DNA from: Bradyrhizobium diazoefficiens | GTDB lineage: Bacteria > Pseudomonadota > Alphaproteobacteria > Rhizobiales > Xanthobacteraceae | Direction of reading: 5' to 3' | Assembly (NCBI RefSeq): GCF_018129965.1 | Contig: NZ_JAFCKW010000029.1 | Coordinates: forward strand, 1-64,000 | Length of the DNA: 64,000 bases | Shown here: positions 44,921 to 53,921 of the stretch, in pieces | Position numbering within the stretch: position 1 is the first letter of the stretch | Layout of the letters: the number at the start of each line of letters is the position of its first letter | The notes under the pieces: generated by a model | Seen by the model: the letters and a program-made list of their open reading frames with translations, nothing else | What the model was told of the DNA's origin: nothing | The model's database searches: none | Translations under genes and position numbers: made by a program

Positions 44921-46288
44921 ATGAACATCGCCAGTGTGCGCCGGCCCGTCGTTCCCCCGACCCCGCCGCGGGCGCCCGACGACATGTCGTTTCTCGGCCG
45001 GGTCGCGCTGCTGCGGCAGAACATGATCGCGACCTGGGGGCAGCGCGCCTATGAAGAAGACGTCATCAAGGGCCGCTTCTTCCTGCAACACAGCTTCATC
45101 CTGAATCGGCCGGATGCGATCCGGCATGTGCTGCTCAGCAATTACGAGAACTACACCCGCACGCCGGCCGGCATCCGCATGCTGCGGCCCGTGCTCGGCG
45201 AAGGCCTGCTGATCGCGGAAGGTCAGGCCTGGACGCATCAGCGCCGCACGCTTGCGCCGGCCTTCACCCCGCGCGCGACGGCGAATCTGGTGCCGCACAT
45301 GACGGCGGTGTTGGACGAGACCATCGCGAAGCTCGACACGCAAACAGGCGCGCCGGTCGATCTGCGCGAGATCATGCAGCGCATGACCCTGGAGATCGCC
45401 GGCCGCACGATGTTCTCGTTCGGCATGGAGCGGCACGGCCCGACCCTGCGCAATTTCGTCATGGAATATGGCGAGCGGCTGGGACGGCCGTATTTCCTCG
45501 ACATGCTGTTGCCGGTGTCCTGGCCGAGCCCGATGGATTTTCCCCGCGCCCGCTTCCGCAAGCGCTGGACCGAATTCGTCGCGATGCTGATCGCCGAGCG
45601 GCGCGCCGCCGGCAAGAAGGACGGCGCGCCGCCGCGCGATCTGTTCGACCTCATGGACGCGGCACGCGACCCAGAGACCGGCAAGGGGTTTTCCGACGAA
45701 CAGCTCGTCGACGAGGTCGCGACCATGATTCTCGCCGGTCACGAGACCACTGCGACGACGCTGTTCTGGGCTCTCTATCTGCTCGCGCTCGATCCGGATA
45801 CGCAGGAAGAGGTGGCGTCCGAGACGGGCGGCGAACATCTCGACAGCATGGCCGATATCGATCGCCAGAAACTCACCCGTGCGGTGATCGACGAAACCAT
45901 GCGGCTCTATCCGCCCGCCTTCCTGGTCGCGCGATCCGCGCGGGACAAGGACGACGCGGCCGGCGTCGAGATCGGCAAGGGCGACGTCATCATGATCGCG
46001 CCCTGGCTTCTTCACCGGCACGAGAAGCTGTGGGATCAGCCCAACGCGTTCATTCCCAAGCGGTTCATGTCGAAAGAGGCACCCGATCGTTTCGCCTATC
46101 TGCCGTTCGGGGCCGGCCCGCGCGTCTGCATCGGTGCGCCGTTCGCGCAGGCCGAATCTGTGCTGGCGCTGGCCCGGCTGATCGGCGCGTTCCGCGTCGA
46201 GCTTGCCGACAGCGTGCCCGTGATTCCGCATGGCGTCGTCACGACCCAGCCGGATCGCTCTCCTCCCTTCCGGATCACGCGCCGGTGA
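44921..46288 (+). CDS. Cytochrome P450
   Basis: A 455-residue soluble bacterial P450. The I-helix oxygen motif is AGHETT, the K-helix motif is ETMRLYPP (ExxR) and the haem-binding loop FGAGPRVCIGAPFA gives Cys403 as the thiolate ligand. The N-terminus lacks a membrane anchor. The sequence is of the CYP class seen in proteobacteria (AEGQAWTHQRRTLAPAFTPRA); the substrate cannot be predicted. No ferredoxin or reductase gene lies nearby, so redox partners must come from elsewhere. It may be co-transcribed with the hydrolase 34 bases upstream. Confidence 0.96.
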   Translation: MNIASVRRPVVPPTPPRAPDDMSFLGRVALLRQNMIATWGQRAYEEDVIKGRFFLQHSFILNRPDAIRHVLLSNYENYTRTPAGIRMLRPVLGEGLLIAEGQAWTHQRRTLAPAFTPRATANLVPHMTAVLDETIAKLDTQTGAPVDLREIMQRMTLEIAGRTMFSFGMERHGPTLRNFVMEYGERLGRPYFLDMLLPVSWPSPMDFPRARFRKRWTEFVAMLIAERRAAGKKDGAPPRDLFDLMDAARDPETGKGFSDEQLVDEVATMILAGHETTATTLFWALYLLALDPDTQEEVASETGGEHLDSMADIDRQKLTRAVIDETMRLYPPAFLVARSARDKDDAAGVEIGKGDVIMIAPWLLHRHEKLWDQPNAFIPKRFMSKEAPDRFAYLPFGAGPRVCIGAPFAQAESVLALARLIGAFRVELADSVPVIPHGVVTTQPDRSPPFRITRR

Positions 46289-46338
46289 CGGGCGCTCGTC
46301 TGGCCAACGGCGTGGTAAACCCTGGATAGAGTTGCGCC

Positions 46339-47748
46339 ATGACTTATGCCCAATCCCAGTTCGCCACGCTGAAGCAGACGGCCGATCCGGATGCGGTCGA
46401 TGCGATTGCCCGTCTGGTCGAGCAGGGCGCGGATCATGAGCTCAATCGCATCAATGTCATCGATTTTTCCAGGCAGAACGGTCTCGATGAGGAGCGGGCG
46501 ATCGCGACCTTCCTGCATTCGGCGCGGCTCGGGCTGTTCGATCTCGGCTGGAACGTGCTCTGTCCGGGCTGCGGCGGGGTGCTCGGCGCGCATTCGACCT
46601 TGAAGGCGTTGAAGACGGAAGATTACCACTGCGCGCTTTGTGCCTGCGGCTACAAGCCAAATGTCGACGATCAGGTCGAGGTGTCCTTCACCGTCAATCC
46701 GCGGGTGCGACGGATCGCGGCGCATGATCCGGATACCCTGCCGGTCTGGGATTACTACAAGCAGATCTATTGGAGTTCCGGCGTCGACTTCACGGAAGAG
46801 TCCGTCGCGACGCTAGCCACCGAGGTGACGCTGGAGACGCGGGACCTGCCGCGCGGCGAGTCCACGACCCTCTCGCTGCAGCTGCCAAAGGAATTCATTA
46901 TCGTCTTCGAGCCGATCACGCATGCAGCGCTGTTCATCGACGTGCAGGGCGAGCCGGCCATCGAGCCGCAGGATCTCTCGATCGCCTATGGTAACGAGCC
47001 GTCGCCGACGACGACGATTTCCCTGCGTCCCGGGCCGCTCAATCTCACGCTCAAGAATCAGTCGAATGGGCGCGCGCTGCCATCGGTGTTCATCGCGGCC
47101 GAGGCACTCCACCATCTGATCGGCCAGCGCAAGCCGTTCCTCACCGCCAAGCGGATGCTGTCGAACCAGACGTTTCGCGATGTGTTCAAGGCGGACAATC
47201 TCAGCATCGACCAGCGGCTCCAGATCACGTCGATGACGTTTCTGTTCACCGATTTGAAGGGGTCGACTGCGCTGTACGAACGCGTCGGCGATCTCGCCGC
47301 CTTTGACCTCGTGCGTGCGCATTTCCATGCGCTGCTGGAGATCATCTCCGCCGAGAAGGGCGCGGTGGTGAAGACGATCGGCGACGCCGTGATGGCGACC
47401 TTCGTCCGCCCCGTTCACGCCGTCAACGCGGGCCTGCGGATGCGGGCGGCGATGGACGAACTCAACAGGAAGCGCGGCACCGATGATCTCATCGTCAAGA
47501 TCGGCATCCATGAAGGTCCTTGCCTCGCGGTGATGCTCAACGAGCGGCAGGATTATTTCGGCCAGACCGTCAACATCGCCGCCCGGGTGCAGAGCCTGTC
47601 GACCGCGCGGGAGATTCACATCACCGGCCCGGTGCTGGATGCGCCGGCCGTGGCGGACGTGCTGAAGCAGCGCGAGATCAGGCCGATCCAGAAGCAGGCC
47701 GCGCTGCGCGGCATCGCCGACAAGATCGTGGTGTACGAGATCCCGTGA
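46339..47748 (+). CDS. Adenylate/guanylate cyclase with zinc-ribbon DUF5939 region
   Basis: A 469-residue protein. Residues 1-70 are helical. A zinc-ribbon-like cluster follows: Cys75, Cys78, Cys98 and Cys101 (CPGC...CALC). Residues 110-260 are a beta-rich region of the DUF5939 type. The C-terminal class III cyclase domain (about 295-469) has metal Asp304 (FTDLKGST) and Asp348 (KTIGDAVMATF), and the transition-state pair in YFGQTVNIAARVQ (Asn411, Arg415). Lys344 is consistent with ATP use. It would make cAMP under control of the N-terminal half. Single gene, 50 bases after P450. Confidence 0.9.
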   Translation: MTYAQSQFATLKQTADPDAVDAIARLVEQGADHELNRINVIDFSRQNGLDEERAIATFLHSARLGLFDLGWNVLCPGCGGVLGAHSTLKALKTEDYHCALCACGYKPNVDDQVEVSFTVNPRVRRIAAHDPDTLPVWDYYKQIYWSSGVDFTEESVATLATEVTLETRDLPRGESTTLSLQLPKEFIIVFEPITHAALFIDVQGEPAIEPQDLSIAYGNEPSPTTTISLRPGPLNLTLKNQSNGRALPSVFIAAEALHHLIGQRKPFLTAKRMLSNQTFRDVFKADNLSIDQRLQITSMTFLFTDLKGSTALYERVGDLAAFDLVRAHFHALLEIISAEKGAVVKTIGDAVMATFVRPVHAVNAGLRMRAAMDELNRKRGTDDLIVKIGIHEGPCLAVMLNERQDYFGQTVNIAARVQSLSTAREIHITGPVLDAPAVADVLKQREIRPIQKQAALRGIADKIVVYEIP

Positions 47749-47791
47749 GGGATTTTTCGAAGGGAATGCGGCGACGCACGACACTCTCGAT

Positions 47792-47872
47792 CGTCATGCC
47801 CGGGCTTGTCCCGGGCATCCACGTCTTTCTTCGTGGGATACGTGGATGTCCGGGACAGGCCCGGCCATGACG
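47792..47872. repeat. Palindromic intergenic element
   Basis: CGTCATGCCCGGGCTTGTCCCGGGCATCCACG then CGTGGATGTCCGGGACAGGCCCGGCCATGACG: two nested inverted repeats that also pair with each other over the outer arms. It lies after the cyclase stop codon. Confidence 0.85.
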
Positions 47873-48009
47873 GTGATTGATGTCGACCCAGATTGCCGAA
47901 ACGTAATGCGGCGCGCGGACTTGACGCACGTTGCGCCGGCTGGGTTTCCCGCTCATATAAGGCTGGTCACGCCGCCCCCCGCGGCTTCCATCGATTCCGG
48001 TAGGACCCT

Positions 48010-48498
48010 ATGCTCGACGGCCTGCGCCAGTTCATCGCCGACATTGTCGCTCCCCATGCCGGGGATCGCGCATTCGGGGACAGCGATTACCGGCTGGCGG
48101 CGACCGCGCTGCTGGTTCACGTGGTCTCGCTGGACGGTCAGCCGACGGCGGCCGAGCAGCGCAAGTTGCACAGCCTGATCGAAAGCCATTTCGGGCTTGA
48201 TCGCGGCACGGCCGATCGGCTGATCGCGGATGCGACCGAGGTCGAGGGAGAGGCGGTGGACCTCTATCATTTCACCAGCGTCATCATGCGCTCACTCGAC
48301 GAAGAGGGCCGCAAGCGCATCGTCCAGATGATGTGGGAGCTGGTCTATGCCGACGGCCAGGTCAGCGAGTTCGAGGACAACGTGGTTTGGCGCGCCTCCG
48401 ACCTGCTCGGGATCGCCCAGCGCGACCGGATCGACCTCAAACATGCGGTCGCAGACCGTGTCAGTGGCCAGGTCGACGGCAGTGCGGTCCGTGGCTGA
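48010..48498 (+). CDS. TerB-domain protein
   Basis: A 162-residue TerB-type helical protein. LFVHVVSLDGQPTAAEQRKLHSLIESHFGL and MMWELVYADGQVSEFEDNVVWRASDLLGI are the paired metal-binding helix-loop-helix pieces (DG..T..E and DG..SEFE) typical of TerB. In the tellurite set TerB works near the membrane, but stand-alone copies occur widely and need not be for tellurite. No other ter gene is present. A weak hairpin with a T6 run lies at about 48587-48606. Confidence 0.9.
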   Translation: MLDGLRQFIADIVAPHAGDRAFGDSDYRLAATALLVHVVSLDGQPTAAEQRKLHSLIESHFGLDRGTADRLIADATEVEGEAVDLYHFTSVIMRSLDEEGRKRIVQMMWELVYADGQVSEFEDNVVWRASDLLGIAQRDRIDLKHAVADRVSGQVDGSAVRG

Positions 48499-48727
48499 AC
48501 GACGCCAACGCGGCATTCGCGCCGGTTGTACGGAGCACATGACGAAACTTTAATGTAAACCCGTTCGGCTCGTGTTCCGGATTCTCCCGTAAATATGCGG
48601 GTTTTTTGCTCTCCCTGCCGCCTGCTCAGGCCGCCATGCTGCCAGTGCCGCTTGCCTGTCGCGCGCGGCCTATGCTCTCGTTCCGCCATTACGGGGCCAA
48701 GAAACGTCAATTCAAGAGACTTCGATC

Positions 48728-49507
48728 GTGACTGAGCGGGTAACGTTGATCACCGGTGCCTCGGCGGGCATCGGCACGGAGCTGGCGCGTGTGTTCGCCG
48801 CGAACGGACACCGCCTTGCGCTGACAGCGCGGCGGGCGGACCGGCTGGAGGCACTCGCGAACGAGCTCGGGGCCAAGGGCGGCCGGAAGCCGATCGTGAT
48901 CGCCTGCGATCTCCAGGACGCCGACGCCGGCGACAAGATCGCGGCCGCGCTTGCCGCCGAAGGCGTCGAGCTCGATCATCTCGTCAACAATGCCGGCTTC
49001 GGTGTGTTCGGCGATGCCATCGATTGCGATCGTGCCGAGCAGATTGGCATCATCGATGTCAACGTCCGGGCGCTGACGGATCTGTCGCTGCGATTTGCCG
49101 ATCAGCTCATCAGGAACAAGGGCGGTCTGCTCAATGTCGGATCCGTCGCCGGCTTCCTGCCCGGGCCCGGCATGGCGGTCTACTACGCCTCCAAGGCCTA
49201 TGTGATTTCCCTCACCGAGGCCTTGCGGGCGGAGCTGGCGCCGCACGGCGTTCGTGTCACCGTGCTCTGTCCGGGGCCGGTCCCCACCGAATTCCAGGCG
49301 CGCGCCCGCGTCGGGGCCGGACACGATACGGCGCTGCTCAATGTCTCTGCCGAAATCGTTGCCCGGCAGGCCTATCAGGGCCTGATGGCCAACAAACGGG
49401 CAGTGCTGCCCGGTCTCGGCATCAAGATGGTGCCATTCGCGCTGCGTTTCTTCCCGCGTGGCTTCATCCTGGCCGCCACCAGCAGGTTCCAGCGGCAGAG
49501 GCATTAG
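48728..49507 (+). CDS. Short-chain dehydrogenase/reductase
   Basis: A 259-residue classical SDR. The cofactor motif is TGASAGIG (residues 9-16), NNAGFG follows, and the catalytic Ser in VGSVAG and Tyr/Lys in YYASK are present. RRADRL after the first strand points to NADP. The last ~40 residues carry a hydrophobic segment (LGIKMVPFALRFFPRGFILA), so it may associate with the membrane. It starts at GTG 48728; no ATG is in a better place. The substrate is unknown. Confidence 0.92.
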   Translation: MTERVTLITGASAGIGTELARVFAANGHRLALTARRADRLEALANELGAKGGRKPIVIACDLQDADAGDKIAAALAAEGVELDHLVNNAGFGVFGDAIDCDRAEQIGIIDVNVRALTDLSLRFADQLIRNKGGLLNVGSVAGFLPGPGMAVYYASKAYVISLTEALRAELAPHGVRVTVLCPGPVPTEFQARARVGAGHDTALLNVSAEIVARQAYQGLMANKRAVLPGLGIKMVPFALRFFPRGFILAATSRFQRQRH

Positions 49508-49637
49508 GACGGCGTGGAGCGCCCGTCGTGGCCCGGAGCTTGCTTTCTCCATCGGCGATGGGTGTGCGCAAACTCACATGAAATTAACGATCGCTTAGTT
49601 ATGCTGGCGGTCTGAACCGATCGTACTCGCAGAGGCC

Positions 49638-50432
49638 ATGTCGTTCCGGACGGACAGGTTTGGTGGCGCAGAGGTGGTGCCCATCACCAGAAGGACGCCG
49701 GGCGCGACCGCCTCCGAAGCGAAGTTGCCGGTTCTCATCATCCTGCACCAGGAATCCTCGACCCCCGGCCGCGTCGGAAATGCGCTCCGCGCGCTCGGTC
49801 ATGCCCTCGACATCCGCCGTCCCCGCTTTGGCGATGCTCTGCCCGAGACGCTCGACCGGCACGCCGGCGCCGTGGTGTTCGGCGGGCCGATGAGCGCCAA
49901 TGATCCCGACGACTATGTTCGCCGCGAGATCGACTGGATCGACATTCCGCTTCGCGAGCAGCGCCCGTTCCTCGGCATCTGCCTCGGCGCGCAGATGCTG
50001 GCGATGCAGCTCGGGGCTCGCGTCGCGCCGCATCCGCAGGCGCTGACCCAGATCGGTTATTACCCGATCCGCCCGACCGCTGCAGGGCATGCGCTCTGCC
50101 CGGCATGGCCGGCGCAGGTCTATCATTGGCATCGCGAGGGCTTCGAGCTGCCCGCTGGCACTGAGCTGCTTGCGGAAGGCGATGATTTTCCGATTCAGGC
50201 TTATCGGGCCGGCAATGCTTTCGGCCTGCAATTCCACCCTGACGTGACCTACGCGATGATGCATCGCTGGACCACGCGCTGCCACGACGGTTTCAGCGCG
50301 CCGGGCGCGCGGCAGCGGCATCATCATTTCGCGGACCGCGCCGTATACGACGCCGCTGAACGTGCCTGGCTCGCCCATTTCATCGACGGCTGGCTGGCGC
50401 GCCGGCCGGTGCTGGCCCAGGCCGCCGAGTGA
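49638..50432 (+). CDS. Class I glutamine amidotransferase
   Basis: A 264-residue class I GATase of the stand-alone GMP-synthase-like type. The nucleophile Cys115 sits in LGICLGAQML. The second and third catalytic positions are FHPDVTY: His200 is present, but the usual Glu is Asp202. The upstream half supplies FGGPMSANDPDDY. Related proteins hydrolyse glutamine or gamma-glutamyl compounds. The N-terminal ~30 residues are not part of the fold. It follows a 130-base gap after the SDR on the same strand. Confidence 0.88.
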   Translation: MSFRTDRFGGAEVVPITRRTPGATASEAKLPVLIILHQESSTPGRVGNALRALGHALDIRRPRFGDALPETLDRHAGAVVFGGPMSANDPDDYVRREIDWIDIPLREQRPFLGICLGAQMLAMQLGARVAPHPQALTQIGYYPIRPTAAGHALCPAWPAQVYHWHREGFELPAGTELLAEGDDFPIQAYRAGNAFGLQFHPDVTYAMMHRWTTRCHDGFSAPGARQRHHHFADRAVYDAAERAWLAHFIDGWLARRPVLAQAAE

Positions 50433-50472
50433 TCGCGGCTTTACGCAAGCGCTCGCCTGATGCCTGACTATG

Positions 50473-50580
50473 CTAGAGCGTCTTCGAGCGAAGTGGATAC
50501 CGGTTCGCGTGAAGAAAACGCGTCAAAACAAGAACCTAGAGCTTCGGTTCTGATTTGATCAGAACCGGAAAAGCTCTAGG
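50473..50580. repeat. Dispersed Rhizobiales-type intergenic repeat
   Basis: The segment CTAGAGCG...AAGTGGATACCGGTTCGCGTG...AAGAAAACGCGTCAAAACAAG is a repeat I recall in many copies in Bradyrhizobium genomes. Its right half forms a hairpin: CCTAGAGCTTCGGTTCTGA pairs with TCAGAACCGGAAAAGCTCTAGG, with mismatches. It lies between the amidotransferase and enoyl-CoA hydratase genes. Confidence 0.75.
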
Positions 50581-50630
50581 CTCGCCGCCAACGAGCGCGC
50601 GCGAACGCGTGCCGGCAAAGGGAGAGCGCC

Positions 50631-51443
50631 ATGGCCTATGAACACATCCTCTATGAGGTGAGCGACAAGATCGCGACCATCACCCTCAATCGCCCCGATC
50701 GCATGAATGCCTGGACGCCGACGATGGAGCGCGACGTGCGCCATGCGATGGAAGTGTCGCGCGACGATGACGATGTCCGTGTCATCGTGCTCACCGGCGC
50801 AGGCCGCGCCTTCTGCGCCGGCGCCGATATGGATGCGCTGAAAGGGCTCGATCCCAACGACGTCAGGCGCGCATCGAACCTGCCGCCCTTCGACATGAAC
50901 CGCCGTCCGGACTGGCAGACGCGTTACGGCTTCTATCCGTCGATTGGAAAGCCCGTCATCGCCATGCTCAATGGCGCGACCGCCGGCATCGGCCTTGTCC
51001 ACGCGCTCTATTGCGACCTGCGCTTTGCCGCCGACAACACGGTGTTCACGACCGCCTTCGCGCGGCGCGGCCTGATTGCGGAGCACGGCATCTCCTGGAT
51101 GCTGCCGCACATCGTCGGCCATGCCAACGCGATGGATCTGTTGCTCTCGGCCCGGCGCGTTGGAAGCGAGGAGGCGCTGCGGATCGGGCTGGTCAACCGG
51201 CTCTGTTCGCCGGAGAAGCTGCGCGCGGAGACCTATGCCTATGCCCGCGATCTCGCCGATTTCGTCTCGCCGAGTGCGATGGCGGTGATCAAGCGGCAAC
51301 TCTACGACGTGCCGTTCCAGACCCTCGCCGAGGCGACCATCGAGGCGAACCGCGAGATGATGGTGGCGCTCAACGGCAGCGATTTCCGCGAGGGTGTCGC
51401 GAGCTTCATGGAGAAGCGGGCGCCGCGGTTTACGGGGAAGTAG
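50631..51443 (+). CDS. Enoyl-CoA hydratase/isomerase family protein
   Basis: A 270-residue crotonase-fold enzyme. The start ATITLNRPDRMNAWTPTM, the oxyanion-hole region GAGRAFCAGADMDAL and the MLNGATAGIGLVHALYCDLRFAA helix are classic; FAAKR-type position is ARRGLIAEHGISWMLPHIVG, with a Glu-His pair in IAEHG. It probably hydrates enoyl-CoA esters in fatty-acid or related breakdown, but crotonases catalyse many reactions and the substrate is not fixed. A GGGAGAG box precedes ATG 50631. Converges on a tandem repeat. Confidence 0.92.
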   Translation: MAYEHILYEVSDKIATITLNRPDRMNAWTPTMERDVRHAMEVSRDDDDVRVIVLTGAGRAFCAGADMDALKGLDPNDVRRASNLPPFDMNRRPDWQTRYGFYPSIGKPVIAMLNGATAGIGLVHALYCDLRFAADNTVFTTAFARRGLIAEHGISWMLPHIVGHANAMDLLLSARRVGSEEALRIGLVNRLCSPEKLRAETYAYARDLADFVSPSAMAVIKRQLYDVPFQTLAEATIEANREMMVALNGSDFREGVASFMEKRAPRFTGK

Positions 51444-51460
51444 GGGCTGATTCGGAGACA

Positions 51461-51955
51461 GTCCGTCTTCGCCCTTTGGGCTTCGCCGGACACCACGCTT
51501 CGCCCTTCGGGCTCCGTCGTGGCTGCGCCACGCGTAGCCCGAGGTCTTAGCAATTTGGAAGTCGGCAATCTGCGAGGCTGGATTGGTTTGAGATGGTCCG
51601 TCTTCGCCCTTTGGGCTTCGCCGGACACCACGCTTCGCCTTTTGGGCTTCTCGTGGCTGCGCCACGCGTAGCCCGAGGTCTTAGCAATTTGGAAGTCGGC
51701 AATCTGCGAGGCTGGATTGGTTTGAGATGGTCCGTCTTCGCCCTTTGGGCTTCGCCGGACACCACGCTTCGCCTTTTGGGCTTCTCGTGGCTGCGCCACG
51801 CGTAGCCCGAGGTCTTAGCAATTTGGAAGTCGGCAATCTGCGAGGCTGGATTGGTTTGAGACGGTCCGTCTTCGCCCTTTGGGCTTCGCCGGACACCACG
51901 CTTCGCCCTTTGGGCTTCTCGTGGCTGCACCACGCGTAGCCCGAAGGGCGAAGCG
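51461..51955. repeat. 134-bp tandem repeat, about 3.7 copies
   Basis: The segment starting GTCCGTCTTCGCCCTTTGGG occurs at 51461, 51595, 51729 and 51863, exactly 134 bases apart. The first three copies are full, with a few differences in copy 1 (CTTCGGGCTCCGTCG versus TTTTGGGCTTCTCG). Copy 4 breaks off at about 51944 and is followed by GAAGGGCGAAGCGTGGTG, the inverted form of the repeat's CACCACGCTTCGCCC. Each unit contains GCCACGCGTAGCCCGAGGTC. It lies between the hydratase and the converging tRNA-Ala gene. Confidence 0.95.
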
Positions 51956-52031
<76 letters not shown>

Positions 52032-52235
52032 TTTTGCTGACCGCTCTGGTGAATGCGGCCGACAACCGGGCGCCATTTAAGTCCCCGGCAAGGTCAAGTC
52101 AAGGACGGCTGTAAGGGCGGTTTTAGCCATCCCCGCACCGACTTCCCTTGTTTGGGCCTGACGGAACCGATATCTAGCAACAGGCGTCATTCCCGACCGC
52201 AGCCAGAGTTCTCAAAAGCCAGAGTCTGCAAAATC

Positions 52236-52526
52236 ATGCGTGCCGTTCTCGACATCGTCATCATCGTGCTCGACCTCTACGTCTGGCTGCTGATCGCCTC
52301 CGCGATCCTGTCCTGGCTGATCGCGTTCAACGTGGTGAACACCCGCAACCAGTTCGTTTCGGCGGTGGCGGAGTTCCTGTACCGGATCACCGAGCCGGTG
52401 CTGGCGCCGATTCGCAATTTCCTGCCCAGCCTCGGCGGCCTCGACATCTCGCCGATCATCCTGATCCTGCTGATCATGTTCATCGAGCGGGTGATCCTGT
52501 ACTACATCTATCCGAACGTGATCTGA
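52236..52526 (+). CDS. YggT family membrane protein
   Basis: A 96-residue protein of the YggT family with two membrane helices (about 3-28 and 70-92) around a soluble linker containing the signature FLYRITEPVLAPIRNFLPSLGGLDISPI. Family members are linked to cell division or osmotic adaptation, and they usually sit before yggU/DUF167 as here. ATG 52236 follows a weak AGAG box. First of a three-gene operon with DUF167 and folD. Confidence 0.93.
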   Translation: MRAVLDIVIIVLDLYVWLLIASAILSWLIAFNVVNTRNQFVSAVAEFLYRITEPVLAPIRNFLPSLGGLDISPIILILLIMFIERVILYYIYPNVI

Positions 52527-52541
52527 GCAGGCGGGAGCGCC

Positions 52542-52886
52542 TTGGTTGCCAACGAAGCTCGCAAGGAACCCTGGCGTTACTCTCCCGCAGGACTGAGCAT
52601 CGCGCTGCGGGTGACGCCGCGCGGCGGCCGCGACGACATCGACGGGATCGAGCAATTGGCCGACGGCCGCAGCGTGCTCAAGGTGCGGGTGCGCGCGATT
52701 GCCGATGGCGGCGAGGCCAACAAGGCGGTGCTGGTCCTGCTGGCGAAATCGCTTGGTGTCCCCAAGGCCGCTGTCAGGCTGCTGTCCGGGGCGACCTCGC
52801 GGCTGAAGCAGATCGCCGTCGACGGCGATCCGGTGCGGCTGGGCGAAGCCCTGCGCCAGCTCGCAGCAGCCAAATCGACCGACTGA
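52542..52886 (+). CDS. DUF167 (YggU-like) protein
   Basis: A 114-residue soluble protein with the DUF167 core IALRVTPRGGRDDIDGI, LKVRVRAIADGGEANKAVLVLLAKSLGVPKAAVRLLSGATSRLKQIAVDG. Function is unknown. It starts at TTG 52542, preceded by GGCGGGAG, and lies 15 bases after yggT and 13 bases before folD, so the three are an operon. Confidence 0.93.
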   Translation: MVANEARKEPWRYSPAGLSIALRVTPRGGRDDIDGIEQLADGRSVLKVRVRAIADGGEANKAVLVLLAKSLGVPKAAVRLLSGATSRLKQIAVDGDPVRLGEALRQLAAAKSTD

Positions 52887-52899
52887 GGGAACTGACGAC

Positions 52900-53784
52900 A
52901 TGACGGCCAGGATCATCGATGGAAAAGTCATTGCCGCGGAGCTCCGTGGCCGCGTCGCGGACGAGGTCGCCCGCGTCAAGCGCGAGCACAATCTGGTGCC
53001 GGGCCTCGCGGTGGTCCTGGTCGGCAACGATCCCGCCAGCGAGGTCTATGTCCGCTCCAAGCACACCCAGACCCAGGCCGCCGGCATGGCCTCGTTCGAG
53101 CACAAGCTGCCGGCCGACGTGTCGCAGGCGGACCTGCTGGGCCTCGTCGCCAGGCTCAACCGCGATCCCGCCGTCCATGGCATCCTGGTGCAGCTGCCGC
53201 TGCCGAAGGGGCTGAACACCGAGGCCGTCATCAACGCCATCGATCCGGCCAAGGACGTGGATGGTCTGCATCCGAACAATGCCGGCCGGCTCGCCGGCGG
53301 CTTCGAGGCGCTTTCGCCCTGCACGCCGCTCGGTTCGATCATCCTGACCAAGAGCGTTCACGCCTCGCTCGAAGGCATGAATGCCATCGTCATCGGCCGC
53401 TCCAATCTGGTTGGCCGTCCGCTGGTGCAATTGCTGCTGAACGAGAACGCCACGGTGACCATCGCGCATTCGCGCTCGCGCGACCTGCCCGGGCTCGTCA
53501 AGCGCGCCGACCTCGTCTACGCCGCGGTTGGCAAGCCGGAGATGGTGCGCGGCGACTGGCTGAAGCCGGGCGCGACCGTAATCGACATCGGCATCAACCG
53601 TATCCCGAAGGACGATGGCAAGACCCGCCTCGTCGGCGACGTCGCCTATCAGGAAGCGCTCGACGTCGCGGGCGCGATCACGCCGGTGCCGGGCGGCGTC
53701 GGCCAGATGACGGTGGCGTGCCTGCTGGTGAATACGCTGCGCGCGGCCTGCGCGATCGCCGGGCTGCCGAAGCCGGCGGTGTAG
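52900..53784 (+). CDS. folD: Methylene-THF dehydrogenase / methenyl-THF cyclohydrolase
   Basis: A 294-residue bifunctional folate enzyme that interconverts methylene-, methenyl- and formyl-tetrahydrofolate. Motifs: VVLVGNDPASEVYVRSKHTQT with the catalytic Lys, QLPLPKGLN, VDGLHPNNAGRLAGG, VIGRSNLVGRPL and PVPGGVGQMTVACLLVNT. Standard length for the family. It provides one-carbon units, including 10-formyl-THF used by PurH (15251-16843). Confidence 0.97.
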   Translation: MTARIIDGKVIAAELRGRVADEVARVKREHNLVPGLAVVLVGNDPASEVYVRSKHTQTQAAGMASFEHKLPADVSQADLLGLVARLNRDPAVHGILVQLPLPKGLNTEAVINAIDPAKDVDGLHPNNAGRLAGGFEALSPCTPLGSIILTKSVHASLEGMNAIVIGRSNLVGRPLVQLLLNENATVTIAHSRSRDLPGLVKRADLVYAAVGKPEMVRGDWLKPGATVIDIGINRIPKDDGKTRLVGDVAYQEALDVAGAITPVPGGVGQMTVACLLVNTLRAACAIAGLPKPAV

Positions 53785-53793
53785 CCTGGCTGT

Positions 53794-53920
53794 CGTGCCC
53801 CGGACGCAGCGCAGCGTGAAACGATGCGCTGCTCGGCCGGGGCCCAGTGCAAGTGGAGCGACGGGTCCCGGCTCTGCGAAGCGTCACTTCGTGACGCATC
53901 CCGTCCTGGACACGGGACGC
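53794..53920. repeat. Palindromic element in convergent gap
   Basis: Contains GTGCCCCGGACGC at the left, GGGTCCCGGC in the middle and TCACTTCGTGACGCATCCCGTCC plus ACGGGACGC at the right, with nested inverted repeats. It resembles 22099-22208. The gap separates the converging folD and pyrophosphatase genes. Confidence 0.75.
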
Positions 53921-53921
53921 A

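Noticed and set aside
48587..48606. Terminator after the TerB gene
   Set aside because: Only a 5-bp stem with a G-T pair precedes the T6 run; too weak to list as a separate feature.
51461..51955. CRISPR array
   Set aside because: The unit is 134 bp with no short-repeat/unique-spacer pattern; the whole unit is repeated and no cas genes are present.
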